The notes under the pieces: generated by a model
What the model was told of the DNA's origin: nothing
Database searches by the model: none
The model's input: only the letters and a program-made list of their open reading frames with translations
Source of the DNA: Pseudomonadales bacterium
GTDB taxonomy: Bacteria > Pseudomonadota > Gammaproteobacteria > Pseudomonadales > Halieaceae
NCBI GenBank assembly: GCA_024234675.1
Contig: JACKNU010000003.1
Span: forward strand, 186,001 to 250,000
Length of the DNA: 64,000 bases
Direction: 5' to 3'
In this document: in pieces, positions 7,582 through 16,908 of the stretch
Layout of the letters: every line of letters starts with the position of its first letter
How positions within the stretch are numbered: the first letter of the stretch is position 1
Position numbers and translations under genes: made by a program

Positions 7582-7625
7582 GCGCTATGCTACATGCAAC
7601 CGCAATGCCCGAGGAGGGAACAACA

Positions 7626-9365
7626 ATGACAAAGCAACACACACATCGGGGGAAACTCTTGCCGATAGCCGCAGTCTTCGCCGGCCTGGCCCTGTCCGCC
7701 TCAGCCACCCTGGCCCAGGACAAGACCGACCACCCGGGCGTCACCCCCGGGGAAATGGCTTACAAGGGCGCGCCGGTACCCACCGAGAATGTGAAACGCG
7801 TGATCACCCCGGGGGCACCGGATATGACCCAGGCGGAGTACGACGTCGCCACCAAACTGTATTTCGAGCGCTGCGCCGGTTGCCACGGCGTATTGCGTAA
7901 GGGCGCCACCGGCAAGCCGCTGACACCCGATATCACCCAGGAGCGCGGCACCGAGTTCCTCAAGGTGCTGATCAACTACGGCAGCCCCGGCGGCATGCCC
8001 AACTGGGGCACCTCCGGTGACTTCACCGAGGAGCAGATCGATATCATGGCGCGCTTCCTGCAGCACGAGCCGCCCACGCCTCCGGAGTGGGGCATGAAGG
8101 AGATGAAGGAGACCTGGAAGGTCTATGTCCCCGAGGACAAGCGCCCCAAGACCAAGCAGAACAAGTACGACATCGACAACATATTTGCCGTTACCCTGCG
8201 CGATTCGGGCGAGGTGGCGCTGATCGATGGCGACAGCAAGGACATCATCGCGATTCTCAAGACCGGCTACGCGGTGCATATCTCCCGCTCCTCGGATTCC
8301 GGCCGCTACGTCTACACCATTGGCCGCGACGCCAAGGTGGATATGATAGACCTGTTCATGGACCCGCCCCAGATCGTGGCGACCATCAAGATCGGCCTGG
8401 AAGCGCGCTCGGTGGAAACCTCCAAGTACAAGGGCTACGAGGACAAGGTCGCCATCGCCGGCGCCTACTGGCCACCCCAGTATGTGCTGATGGACGGCGC
8501 CACCCTGGAGCCTACCAAGATCATGTCCACCCGCGGCATGACAGTGGATACCCAGGAATATCACCCGGAGCCACGTGTGGCGGCCATCGTGGCCTCCCAC
8601 GAGTACCCCGAGTTCATCGTCAACGTGAAGGAAACCGGCAAGATCCTGCTGGTGAACTACAGCGACCTGGATGCCATCACCGTTACCACGCTGGAGGCCG
8701 CCCGCTTCCTGCATGACGGCGGCTGGGACTCCAGTCACCGCTACTTCATGACGGCGGCCAACCAGTCCAACATCATTGCAGTGGTGGACTCCAGGGACAG
8801 GGAGATCGAGGCACTGATCCCCGCTGAAAAGATCCCTCACCCCGGACGCGGCGCCAATATCGTGGACCCCGAGTTCGGCCCGGTGTGGGTAACTTCCGGC
8901 CTGGGTAACGAGAACATCAACTTCATCGGTACCGACCCCGAAGGTCATCCCGACAACGCCTGGAAAGTGGTACGGGTTCTGCCCTCCCAGGGCGGCGGCT
9001 CGCTGTTCGTCAAGACCCATCCCAAGTCCAGCAACCTGTGGGTGGATAACACCCTGCACCCCGATGCCAAGGTCAGCCAGTCTATCGCGGTCTACAATGT
9101 CAACGACCTCGACGCCGGCTATGAAGTCCTGCCAATCGCGGAGTGGGCGGATGTGGGTGAAGGCCCTGCCCGGGTAGTGCAGCCCGAGTACAACGCCGCC
9201 GGTGACGAGGTGTGGTTCTCGGTGTGGAACGGCAAGGACCAGACCTCAGCCATCGTGGTGGTCGATGACAAGACCCGCAAGCTGAAGAAGGTTATCAAGG
9301 ACGAGCGCCTGATCACCCCCACTGGCAAGTTCAATGTCCACAACACCCGCAAGGATGTCTACTAA
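7626..9365 (+). CDS. nirS: Cytochrome cd1 nitrite reductase
   Basis: This periplasmic enzyme reduces nitrite to nitric oxide. The 579-residue product has a signal peptide ending near ATLAQ (about residue 31) and a cytochrome c domain with heme motif CAGCH (C83-H87). An eight-bladed d1-heme propeller follows, with the probable d1 ligand H218 (VHISRS) and candidate active-site histidines H325 (ASHEYPEF) and H363 (LHDGG). The C-terminal stretch TGKFNV..NT..DVY is typical of NirS and separates it from NirN and NirF. The ATG at 7626 follows GAGGAGGG at good spacing; the in-frame ATG at 7587 does not. No d1-heme synthesis genes (nirF, nirDLGH, nirJ) are in the window. A strong terminator follows. 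Confidence 0.96.
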   Translation: MTKQHTHRGKLLPIAAVFAGLALSASATLAQDKTDHPGVTPGEMAYKGAPVPTENVKRVITPGAPDMTQAEYDVATKLYFERCAGCHGVLRKGATGKPLTPDITQERGTEFLKVLINYGSPGGMPNWGTSGDFTEEQIDIMARFLQHEPPTPPEWGMKEMKETWKVYVPEDKRPKTKQNKYDIDNIFAVTLRDSGEVALIDGDSKDIIAILKTGYAVHISRSSDSGRYVYTIGRDAKVDMIDLFMDPPQIVATIKIGLEARSVETSKYKGYEDKVAIAGAYWPPQYVLMDGATLEPTKIMSTRGMTVDTQEYHPEPRVAAIVASHEYPEFIVNVKETGKILLVNYSDLDAITVTTLEAARFLHDGGWDSSHRYFMTAANQSNIIAVVDSRDREIEALIPAEKIPHPGRGANIVDPEFGPVWVTSGLGNENINFIGTDPEGHPDNAWKVVRVLPSQGGGSLFVKTHPKSSNLWVDNTLHPDAKVSQSIAVYNVNDLDAGYEVLPIAEWADVGEGPARVVQPEYNAAGDEVWFSVWNGKDQTSAIVVVDDKTRKLKKVIKDERLITPTGKFNVHNTRKDVY

Positions 9366-9387
9366 GAATATCGAGGGGACGTAAGGG

Positions 9388-9417
9388 AAACCGGCGCCAC
9401 AAGCGCCGGTTTTTTTT
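9388..9417 (+). terminator. Rho-independent terminator after nirS
   Basis: ACCGGCGC (9390-9397) pairs with GCGCCGGT (9403-9410) across a five-base loop and is followed by a run of T residues to 9417. It lies 22 bases after the nirS stop codon. Confidence 0.9.
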
Positions 9418-9584
9418 GGTCGAATGAATTCGACCCTACACAAACTCTCCCTGTAGGGCCGAATTTATTCGGCCCTGGCGAGTGGAACTGGCGCTTCATT
9501 GGTCGAATGAATTCGACCCTACGGGGATCTTGGTAGCGTTCGATTCGCGAGGCCCTGGCCTGTAGGGCCGATTTCAATCGGCCC
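9418..9584. repeat. Cluster of four short palindromes (REP-like), two alternating types
   Basis: Type A is GGTCGAATGAATTCGACC at 9418-9435 and again at 9501-9518. Type B is GGGCCGAAT with its inverse ATTCGGCCC at 9456-9475, and a diverged copy (GGGCCGATT...AATCGGCCC) at 9565-9584. Each is a near-perfect hairpin, and copies are flanked by CTAC or TGTAGGG. The order A-B-A-B suggests duplication of an A-B unit. The stretch from 9418 to 9667 holds no gene. The element lies between the 3' ends of convergent genes, the usual place for REP-type repeats. Confidence 0.8.
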
Positions 9585-9667
9585 GGGATATGCGGAGGCT
9601 CGCGCGGCGGCAGGTCGCGAGAGCTGTGAAGCCCCCCGCTCTGGCGAGTGTGCCGGCGGCGAAAAGC

Positions 9668-11749
9668 CTACCAGTTCAGGGACAGCTTCATCGCCACGCT
9701 GCGCTCGGCGGCGTAGAGGTTCTCGGTGGAGGCGATGTATTTTTTGTCCGCCAGGTTCAGCAGGTCCAGGGTCAACTGGTAACGCTGGTCGCTGCCGAAG
9801 TCTATCCCGCCGGACAGGTTGATGGTCCCCCAGCCGGCCTTGTCATCGAGCACGTCGCGAGAGGTGCCCGGCTCCTTCAGGTCGGAGGAGGACTCCCCGC
9901 GCACATAGGCATCCACCCACAGGTTGGGAACCGACAGCAGCGCGCCCTGCCAGCGCAGGCCCACCCTGCCGCTGATATCCGGCACGGCGGTATCCCAGGT
10001 GGAAAATTCCTCGTATTCGATCTTGCGCTTCATCCAGGTGAGGCTGGTGTAGGGTTCCAGGCCCGCGGGCAGGCCGCCGTATACCAGGTACAGCTCGACG
10101 CCATGGCCCGCGGATTTGCCGACGTTCTGGTACAGGCGATCGCGGCTTCCGGGGCAGTTGTCCTCGGGGGTGCAGGGCAGGTGATTGATGTAATCCCTGG
10201 ATTTCGAGTAGAACGCCGTGGTGTCCAGGGTCAGGTCATTGCTCTGCAGGCGCAGGCCCAGCTCATAGTTCATCGAGGTTTCCGGGTCCAGGCTGGCATC
10301 CGGGTTGACGAAGCTGGAACCGGCGTAAGCACCGGTGGCCAGCTGCGTCAGCGAGGGGTAGACGTAACCCTGGGAAACATTGGCGCGCAGGCGAACCGTC
10401 TCGCTGGCCGCCCACACCAGCCCCAGCGAGCCGATCAACTCATCGTCACTGTCCAGCTTGCCCGGCTCCAGGCTCTCGCGATTCGTTTCGTCCAGTTTGC
10501 CGTCCACATAGTACTGGCGCAGCCCCGCCGTCAGGGACAACTGGTCGTTGATTTCCCACTGGTCCAGCAGGAACAGGGCCCAGGTCTCGGTATTGGCCTT
10601 ATCGCGTATCACCTCGATACCGGTAGGGGCGATGGGCGGCGTCCAGGAATCAGTGTCCACGTGACGGGTCTGGTCCACCTCATCATAGAGGTACTGCAGC
10701 CCGGCGATCAGGCGATGATTTCCCAGGGGCTGGAAGTCGAACTGGGCAAGCGCGCCATCGGTGTCCAGCTTGCCGTAATTATTGATGTCGCGGGCGTACC
10801 AGACCGTTTCCGTGTAGGTATAGAAGTGCCGGTCGTTCTGTTGCCGGTAGGCATTGGCCGAAAAGCTCTGCAGCCAGCTGTTGTCCACCTCCCACCGGTA
10901 AAAGAGGCCGTGCTTGTCGCGGTCGCGCTGCGGCGACTCAACGTAGAAATCCGTCAGCGGATAGGTGGTTTTGACTTCTTCCTCCACGTACACATTGCTG
11001 CTGGATTTGTATTTTTCGTAAGTATACTCCAGCCGCTGGGCCCCGAAATCGCGCCCCGCGTAAAGATAGAGACCGTCGTTGTCGTAGGAGGTGTTGTCCA
11101 TGCTGCCCGCGGGCGTAGAGCGGTCATCGTGGTCGCTTTTGGTGCCGGCGAGGCGGTATTCGAAGCCGTCGATGTTGCCATAGAGACTGGCGAAGCCATT
11201 GTAGCCGTCGGTGGCGCTATCGTAACCGCCTTCGAGGGTGGCCTGCAGGGGCTCGGTACCGCCCTTGCGGGTAATGAAGTTCACGACCCCGCTGAGGGCG
11301 CGCGAGCCGTACAGCACCGAGCCGGAGCCGCGCAGCACCTCCACCCGCTCCACCATGGCCGGCTGCAGGGTGAGGGGCGTACCCACTTCGTAGTGATCGG
11401 TGATCTCCTGGCTGTTGACCAGGATGGCGGTGCGCCGGGATTCCTCCCCGCGAATACGGATGCGACCCAGGCCGGGCTGGCCAGAATCGGTGACCTGCAC
11501 GCCGGGGATATCCCGCATCAATTCGGCCAGGCTGGGCACGGTGGCGCGGGCCAGCTCCTGCTCGTTGATAACGCTCAGTGAGGCGGGGCTATCAAACAGC
11601 CGCTCGCGGCTGCGACTGGCCGTGACCACTATCTCTTCCAGCTCACTGGCTGACTCGAAGCTGCCCTCGGCAGCCGCGGCTACGGTCGGGGCGAGGGCAG
11701 CGCAAACCGCCACTGCCAGGGGCAACCGGTGAAAGGTTCGACGGATCAT
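9668..11749 (-). CDS. TonB-dependent outer-membrane receptor
   Basis: The 693-residue protein has a signal peptide (about 1-27), a TonB-box/plug start (LEEIVVTASRSRE), a plug domain (about 50-160) with IRIRG and VEVLRGSGSVLYGSRALSGVVN, and a long beta-barrel ending in a terminal aromatic residue (LSLNW). It imports a bound substrate through the outer membrane using TonB-ExbBD energy. The substrate cannot be told from sequence; plug features resemble the BtuB/siderophore-type group. I found no cobalamin riboswitch in the 160 bases before it. It is convergent with nirS. Receptors near denitrification genes sometimes serve copper or heme uptake, but nothing here shows that. Confidence 0.92.
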   Translation of the reverse strand: MIRRTFHRLPLAVAVCAALAPTVAAAAEGSFESASELEEIVVTASRSRERLFDSPASLSVINEQELARATVPSLAELMRDIPGVQVTDSGQPGLGRIRIRGEESRRTAILVNSQEITDHYEVGTPLTLQPAMVERVEVLRGSGSVLYGSRALSGVVNFITRKGGTEPLQATLEGGYDSATDGYNGFASLYGNIDGFEYRLAGTKSDHDDRSTPAGSMDNTSYDNDGLYLYAGRDFGAQRLEYTYEKYKSSSNVYVEEEVKTTYPLTDFYVESPQRDRDKHGLFYRWEVDNSWLQSFSANAYRQQNDRHFYTYTETVWYARDINNYGKLDTDGALAQFDFQPLGNHRLIAGLQYLYDEVDQTRHVDTDSWTPPIAPTGIEVIRDKANTETWALFLLDQWEINDQLSLTAGLRQYYVDGKLDETNRESLEPGKLDSDDELIGSLGLVWAASETVRLRANVSQGYVYPSLTQLATGAYAGSSFVNPDASLDPETSMNYELGLRLQSNDLTLDTTAFYSKSRDYINHLPCTPEDNCPGSRDRLYQNVGKSAGHGVELYLVYGGLPAGLEPYTSLTWMKRKIEYEEFSTWDTAVPDISGRVGLRWQGALLSVPNLWVDAYVRGESSSDLKEPGTSRDVLDDKAGWGTINLSGGIDFGSDQRYQLTLDLLNLADKKYIASTENLYAAERSVAMKLSLNW

Positions 11750-11909
11750 GCTGAGGCACCTGATTTTTGCCGGTCATTGTATAGTAAAGCCGCGCTCGTA
11801 TCTTGATCTGGGACAGCCTGCCGGCTCCGGGCAATGGAGTAGTGAACGCTTGAGTCTATCGAGGCTACTTGCTAACGTGCCGGCCTAATATAAGAATCGG
11901 AGTGAACCC

Positions 11910-13841
11910 ATGAAGCTATATCCCGCTATCGCGATAGCACTGGCAGCCCTGCTACTGCAGGCCTGTGACAACAACAGCTCCAACGCCACCGCACAGGTGC
12001 CGCCGGTGGCAGCGCAACTGCAGGCCGGCGCCGCCAGTCGCAGCATGTTGCCCACCGTCAACGGCGGCCGCGATTACCTGGCAGACGCGCCGGGCTGGCT
12101 GGCGCCGCAGGGCGTGGACCCGGATGACCCCGGGGTATTCATTCCCGCCTGGGACCAGGGCGAGGTGGACGTGGGCAACGGCAATTCCGACTCCGCCTGG
12201 GTGCACGATGACCTGAGGATCAGCGTGCTGGCCCTGGCGCGAGGCGAGGAGCAGGCCATCCTGGCCATGGCCGATGCCTACTCCTTCTTCAGTGGCGACA
12301 TCGAAGCCATCACCGAGCGCATCCGCAGCCGCCTGCCCCCTGACTGGCAGGCCGCGCCGGTACTGGTTTCCGCCACCCACAACCACCACGGGCCCGACAC
12401 GGCCTTCAGCATCAACAGCGAGTGGTTTTCCCTGCTGGCGGACGAGATGGCGTTTGCCGCCGAGGACGCGGTCTCCGCCCTGCAGCCCGCGACCATGGCC
12501 ACCGCCACGGGCGAGCATGGCTACGGCGTCAGCGACCAGCGCGACCCCATCATCCGCGACACCCGGCTCAAGGTCATCACCGTGGATGCCGTCGCGGACG
12601 GCACGGCCATCGCCACCATGGTTCAGTGGACCAGCCACCCCGAATCCACCCTGGGCTTTGAGCCTCCGGCGGAGGCCGCCGGGCTGGAGGACGCCTGTGC
12701 AGCCAAGGGTTGGAGCGGCAATGATTGTACTGCCGAGGGCCGCTACCTGACCGCCGATTACCCGGGGGTGCTGCGCGAGCGGCTGGGGCAGTCCCGCGGC
12801 GGCGAGGTGCTGTATTTCAACGGTCCGCTGGGCAACCAGGTGGGCCCGGGAGCGGCGCCCACCTGGGTAGTGGACGAGGACCACCCCGTGGGCGACGGGC
12901 TCAGTGTCCCGCCGGGGGCCGTGCCGCTTTCCAGCTGTGACCGCAGCGATCCCTACCTGTGCCGCAGCTTCGCCAAGACCGAATCCATTGGGGTGGAACT
13001 GGCCAATGCCGTCTCCGCGCTGGCGGCGCGCGCCCAGCCCATCGAGGTAGAGCAACTGACGGTGCACGTGGAGCCGTTTTTTACCCGGCTGACCAATATC
13101 GGTTTTCGCCTGCTGATCGCCGAGGGTGACATCGGCTGGCAACCCACCGATCTGTACAACTGCCAGGGCCTGCCGCTGTCGGCGGACAACTGTGTCTCCA
13201 CGGGACAGGAGCTGGTAGACGACCCCTGGATCACCCCTGTGCTGGGCAGCCAGATAACCCGTGGCGACGTGCTGCGCACCCAGTTGGCCCACCTGGACCT
13301 GGGCGATGTCGGCATCCTGTGGATGCCGGGTGAGCTGCCGCCGGAACTGGTGCACGGCCTGCCCGAGGATTTCAATACCGCGCCCCCGGAGAAGTACTAC
13401 GAGCAACCCCACCTGCACGCCGTGGGTGCCGATTACAAGTTGCCCGGCTACCTGCTGGCGCTGGTGGAAGAGTCCACCACACTCACAGTCGGCCTGGGTG
13501 GCGACCAGGTGGGCTACTACGTACCGGTTGACGAATACCGGCTGGCCTGCCTGGACCTGGTGCTGCCCGGAGGCGCCAGTTGTGCCGACCTGGCCGCGCG
13601 GGGTGTCATTGAGGACCCCACCTGGATCGGGGGACGCACCTGCAAGAATATCACCGATGATCCCGCCGCCCTCACGTCACTGGGCGCCGATGCCGATGCC
13701 GTGGCAGCCATTTGCCGCTACGGCCAGGGCCTGGGCCGCGAGCTGGGCGAACCGGAGGATCACTACGAGGAGACCAACGCCGCCGGCTGGGATTTGATAG
13801 ATGACCTGTGGGCGGCGGCGCAGCGGATGTTCGGGCAGTAG
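11910..13841 (+). CDS. Neutral/alkaline ceramidase-like lipoprotein
   Basis: The 643-residue product begins with a lipoprotein signal and lipobox L-Q-A-C (C19). The next ~200 residues have the layout of the neutral ceramidase catalytic domain: a short N-terminal beta start, VHDDLRISVLAL, and SATHNHHGPDT, which matches the family's zinc-site segment SATHTHSGPGG. Neutral ceramidases hydrolyse N-acyl sphingosines; bacterial homologues vary in substrate. The middle and C-terminal parts carry several Cys and match the family less clearly, so hydrolysis of another amide is possible. The start follows GGAGTG. The gene is divergent from the TonB receptor and 18 bases before ppnN, with which it may be co-transcribed. 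Confidence 0.75.
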   Translation: MKLYPAIAIALAALLLQACDNNSSNATAQVPPVAAQLQAGAASRSMLPTVNGGRDYLADAPGWLAPQGVDPDDPGVFIPAWDQGEVDVGNGNSDSAWVHDDLRISVLALARGEEQAILAMADAYSFFSGDIEAITERIRSRLPPDWQAAPVLVSATHNHHGPDTAFSINSEWFSLLADEMAFAAEDAVSALQPATMATATGEHGYGVSDQRDPIIRDTRLKVITVDAVADGTAIATMVQWTSHPESTLGFEPPAEAAGLEDACAAKGWSGNDCTAEGRYLTADYPGVLRERLGQSRGGEVLYFNGPLGNQVGPGAAPTWVVDEDHPVGDGLSVPPGAVPLSSCDRSDPYLCRSFAKTESIGVELANAVSALAARAQPIEVEQLTVHVEPFFTRLTNIGFRLLIAEGDIGWQPTDLYNCQGLPLSADNCVSTGQELVDDPWITPVLGSQITRGDVLRTQLAHLDLGDVGILWMPGELPPELVHGLPEDFNTAPPEKYYEQPHLHAVGADYKLPGYLLALVEESTTLTVGLGGDQVGYYVPVDEYRLACLDLVLPGGASCADLAARGVIEDPTWIGGRTCKNITDDPAALTSLGADADAVAAICRYGQGLGRELGEPEDHYEETNAAGWDLIDDLWAAAQRMFGQ

Positions 13842-13859
13842 TGCCGGTTCGGTTGATCT

Positions 13860-15233
13860 ATGAACGACAACGATAAAGTACCCTATGCATCGGTAAGGCC
13901 GGTGCAGAGCCTGGACCTGCTGTCCCAACGGGAGATGGCCAGCCTCGCCGCGGCGGGGGCGGAGATTCACGAGCTGTTCCGCCGCTGTGCCCTGGCGGTG
14001 ATGAACACCGGGGCTGACGTGGACGACGCGCGGGAGCTCTACGACCAGTACCAGGACTTCGAGGTGAAAGTAGTCCCCGAGTCCCGGGGCCTGAAACTGC
14101 AGCTTTACAACTGCCCGGCCCAGGCTTTCGTCGACGGCAAGATGATCGAGGGGATTCGCGCCCACTTGTTTTCGGCCCTGCGCGACATCATTTTCACCTA
14201 CCACAAACTGGTGGAGCAGCAGCACTTCGACCTCGACAGTCCGGAGGGAATAACCGACACCGTATTCCGGATACTGCGCAACGGCGGTATCGTCAACAGC
14301 AATCTCCCGCCCAGACTGGTGGTGTGCTGGGGTGGACACTCGATCTCCCGCCAGGAATACGACTTCACCAAGGACGTGGGCTACCAGTTGGGCTTGCGGG
14401 GCTTCGATATCGCCACCGGCTGCGGCGGCGGCGCCATGAAGGGCCCGATGAAAGGGGCTACCATCGGTCACGGCAAGCAGCTCAACAAGAAAAGCCGCTT
14501 TGTCGGGATCTCGGAGCCCGGGATTATCGCCGCGGAATCACCCAACCCGCTGGTCAACGAACTGGTCATACTTCCGGATATCGAGAAACGCCTGGAGGCC
14601 TTTGTGCGCCTCGCGCACGGTGTGGTGGTATTTCCCGGGGGTGCCGGCACGGCAGAGGAGATTTTCTACCTGCTGGGGATCAAGATGCACCCGGACAACA
14701 GCGACCTGCCGCTGCCGCTGATCCTCACGGCCCCCGAATCCAGCGCCAGCTATTTCGAACAAATCGACGGCTTCCTGCGCGACACCCTGGGAGACGACGT
14801 GGCCAGGCACTACGAAATTCTCTGCGGCGACCCGGTCGCTGTGGCCAGGTTGCTTAAGAAACGCATCAAGAAGGTTCGCGAATTCCGCATGGATAAGCGC
14901 GAGTCCTTCAGCTACAACTGGGGCCTGGCCATACCCGACGACCTGCAGCACCCTTTCGAACCGACCCACGAAAACATGGCGGCGCTGCAACTGCATCGCC
15001 GCCAGCCGGTACACCAGCTGGCGGCGCAATTGCGCAGGGCTTTTTCCGGTATCGTGGCGGGCAATATCAAGGACTTTGGTGTGCGCGCCGTCGAGGAGCG
15101 GGGCCCCTACCGCTTGCGGGGTGACCCGGACGTGATCGACAGCCTGGGCGCCCTGCTGCAGGCCTTTGTCGAGCAGGGTCGCATGAAGCTGGATGCCAGC
15201 AAATACGTGCCCTGTTTTACCCTGGCGTCATAG
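13860..15233 (+). CDS. ppnN: Pyrimidine/purine-5'-nucleotide nucleosidase (LOG family)
   Basis: PpnN (formerly YgdH) hydrolyses nucleoside monophosphates to base and ribose 5-phosphate, and in E. coli is tuned by (p)ppGpp. The 457-residue length equals E. coli PpnN (454). The N-terminal regulatory part (LSQREMASLAAAG) and central Rossmann LOG domain are collinear with it. Family motifs seen are CWGGHSIS, the G-G-G-A-M-K-G-P-M-K-G loop and FPGGAGTAEEI (the PGGxGTxxE catalytic signature). The C-terminal domain is also present. The gene is complete and likely cytoplasmic. Its ribosome site is weak. Confidence 0.95.
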   Translation: MNDNDKVPYASVRPVQSLDLLSQREMASLAAAGAEIHELFRRCALAVMNTGADVDDARELYDQYQDFEVKVVPESRGLKLQLYNCPAQAFVDGKMIEGIRAHLFSALRDIIFTYHKLVEQQHFDLDSPEGITDTVFRILRNGGIVNSNLPPRLVVCWGGHSISRQEYDFTKDVGYQLGLRGFDIATGCGGGAMKGPMKGATIGHGKQLNKKSRFVGISEPGIIAAESPNPLVNELVILPDIEKRLEAFVRLAHGVVVFPGGAGTAEEIFYLLGIKMHPDNSDLPLPLILTAPESSASYFEQIDGFLRDTLGDDVARHYEILCGDPVAVARLLKKRIKKVREFRMDKRESFSYNWGLAIPDDLQHPFEPTHENMAALQLHRRQPVHQLAAQLRRAFSGIVAGNIKDFGVRAVEERGPYRLRGDPDVIDSLGALLQAFVEQGRMKLDASKYVPCFTLAS

Positions 15234-15242
15234 GCCGCCCAC

Positions 15243-16646
15243 TCAAAAACGCTCGCAGGCCCCGTAGGCCTCCAAACGACTTTTCAGCTTGCGCAGGTCG
15301 CGCTTGAAAACCTGCTCGAGTAGCCAGGCGATGAGTTTACCGGTAAAGGGTATCCAGCAATCAAAGCGGATTGCCCAGCGCACCCTGCTCCTGCCCTGCC
15401 CGTCCTCGGTCACGAAGATATCGCCCTGGTGCGTTCGAAAGGGCGCGCCACTGCGCAACTGGTATGCGTAGTGCCTGCCCTCGTCCCAGGCCGTCACCTC
15501 CTCCAGAAGCCGCATTCCCGGGGCCGCCAACTCACGCACGCAGCCAATGCCGTCGGGATCTTTCCCACCGGGACGCAGAACCTTGCAGCTGAACGTCGAC
15601 CAGTTACCGATGTTCGCGTGATCGGCAAGTTGCGTCCAGACTTCGCTGGCGGGGGCATTTATTTCGATTTCATTCTCCACGTAGGCCTGGGCTGGCCTGA
15701 AGCCCACCATCGACCAGAAGCGCTTGTTTACCGTGAGCATCTCCACGCTGAAGCCGTGGCGGTCATTCACATACATCACCTTGCCCAGCCCCAGGTCTAC
15801 CACCTTACCATTGGGCCGCATCCCTTCCCGGGTGGCCTGTGCGAACGCCCTGTCGAAGTCATCCCGGTCGCGAAAACCAAAGGCTATATTCATGAAGCCC
15901 TGGTCCTTGATCGAGTAGCCCTGCGGCCATGGACGGGGCTTTGGCGTTCTGTATTCAACCAACTCGAGCAGGAAGTTCGCACTGCGCAACACCAGCGACG
16001 AGGCTTTCACCCCTTTCAGCCCCCACATCGCCTCGTCCCGCGCAGTGTGCAACCGGAACTCTTCCACCACCTGCAAACCCATGGCATCCACGAAGGCATC
16101 GCGCGCCTCCTCCAGGTGGGGCACGGAGGCCCGCAGGGTGCGAACCGCGGCGGGCACCTCTGGCCGGCATACGCGGGTATCGGCGCCCTCGATAAGCGTG
16201 AGCGGGTCGCGCTCGTATATCTCCACCAGATTACCTTCGGGGTCCGCGACGCAGGCCCGGCGGTCTCCAGCCTTGCCAAAAGTCCTGGGTGCTTGATGCG
16301 AAGAATAAGCCGCCACATTGCGCAGTACCTGGTCGAAATCCGTGACCGCGATACCGAGCATGTTGTAGCCAATATCACAGGGGCGCCAACCCTCGTGCCT
16401 GAGCCGGGAGTGCGGCTTCCAGAACTGGAAAAATTCCAGCTGGAAGTAGTCCTGCCGGTCGATCAGCCAGCTGCACTTTTCCCAGGCACCAGGTATGCCC
16501 TGCACCGTAGAGGTAGCAGGTGGGAAAAACACTATCTTGCCCGCTTTCACCAGGCCGAAGACCTTGGCGTACCATTCCCGCAACCCCGGGCCATTCAGGG
16601 CGGAGAAGGCCACCTGGCATATGTGCCTCTCACTGCTCATCTGCAT
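15243..16646 (-). CDS. VOC-VOC-SRPBCC fusion protein
   Basis: The product of about 467 residues joins two vicinal-oxygen-chelate (glyoxalase/dioxygenase fold) modules, about 5-150 and 160-310, to a C-terminal SRPBCC/START-like ligand-binding domain, about 320-465. The VOC modules show typical segments (EGNLVEIYERD, GFSVEMLTVN). The SRPBCC part begins NEIEINAPASEVW and ends with the long helix LEQVFKRDLRKLKSRLEAYG. Such fusions may bind or turn over a hydrophobic or aromatic molecule, but no substrate can be named. The ATG at 16646 has AGG at workable spacing; ATG 16640 is an alternative. It converges with ppnN. Confidence 0.8.
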   Translation of the reverse strand: MQMSSERHICQVAFSALNGPGLREWYAKVFGLVKAGKIVFFPPATSTVQGIPGAWEKCSWLIDRQDYFQLEFFQFWKPHSRLRHEGWRPCDIGYNMLGIAVTDFDQVLRNVAAYSSHQAPRTFGKAGDRRACVADPEGNLVEIYERDPLTLIEGADTRVCRPEVPAAVRTLRASVPHLEEARDAFVDAMGLQVVEEFRLHTARDEAMWGLKGVKASSLVLRSANFLLELVEYRTPKPRPWPQGYSIKDQGFMNIAFGFRDRDDFDRAFAQATREGMRPNGKVVDLGLGKVMYVNDRHGFSVEMLTVNKRFWSMVGFRPAQAYVENEIEINAPASEVWTQLADHANIGNWSTFSCKVLRPGGKDPDGIGCVRELAAPGMRLLEEVTAWDEGRHYAYQLRSGAPFRTHQGDIFVTEDGQGRSRVRWAIRFDCWIPFTGKLIAWLLEQVFKRDLRKLKSRLEAYGACERF

Positions 16647-16908
16647 GCAATTACCTGACGTTTGCAATCGTTGGTCACTGTAACAGACTGGTGGTCAGCA
16701 GGGCTGATAACACAATCCCGATTGCGCCCCGGTCTCCCGGCTTCTGCCCGGAGTCCAGTTGGACACAATTATAGTGGATGGCGCCGCAACCCGTTGGATA
16801 TTTGCGCCAGATGTTCCTGAAAACAAGACCGCTGTTGCCGCGCGGAGGGCGCGGCAAGCCCGGTCGGTGACTCCGGGCAGGGGCGGGCAGTGCCCACCCC
16901 AACCGGGG

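Noticed and set aside
9590..11581. 663-codon open frame opposite the TonB receptor
   Set aside because: Shadow of the receptor gene in GC-rich DNA. The receptor has a signal peptide, TonB box, plug and terminal aromatic residue; the opposite frame has no recognisable domain.
11750..11909. Cobalamin riboswitch before the TonB receptor
   Set aside because: The gap is short, shared with a divergent gene, and the B12-box sequence is not present.
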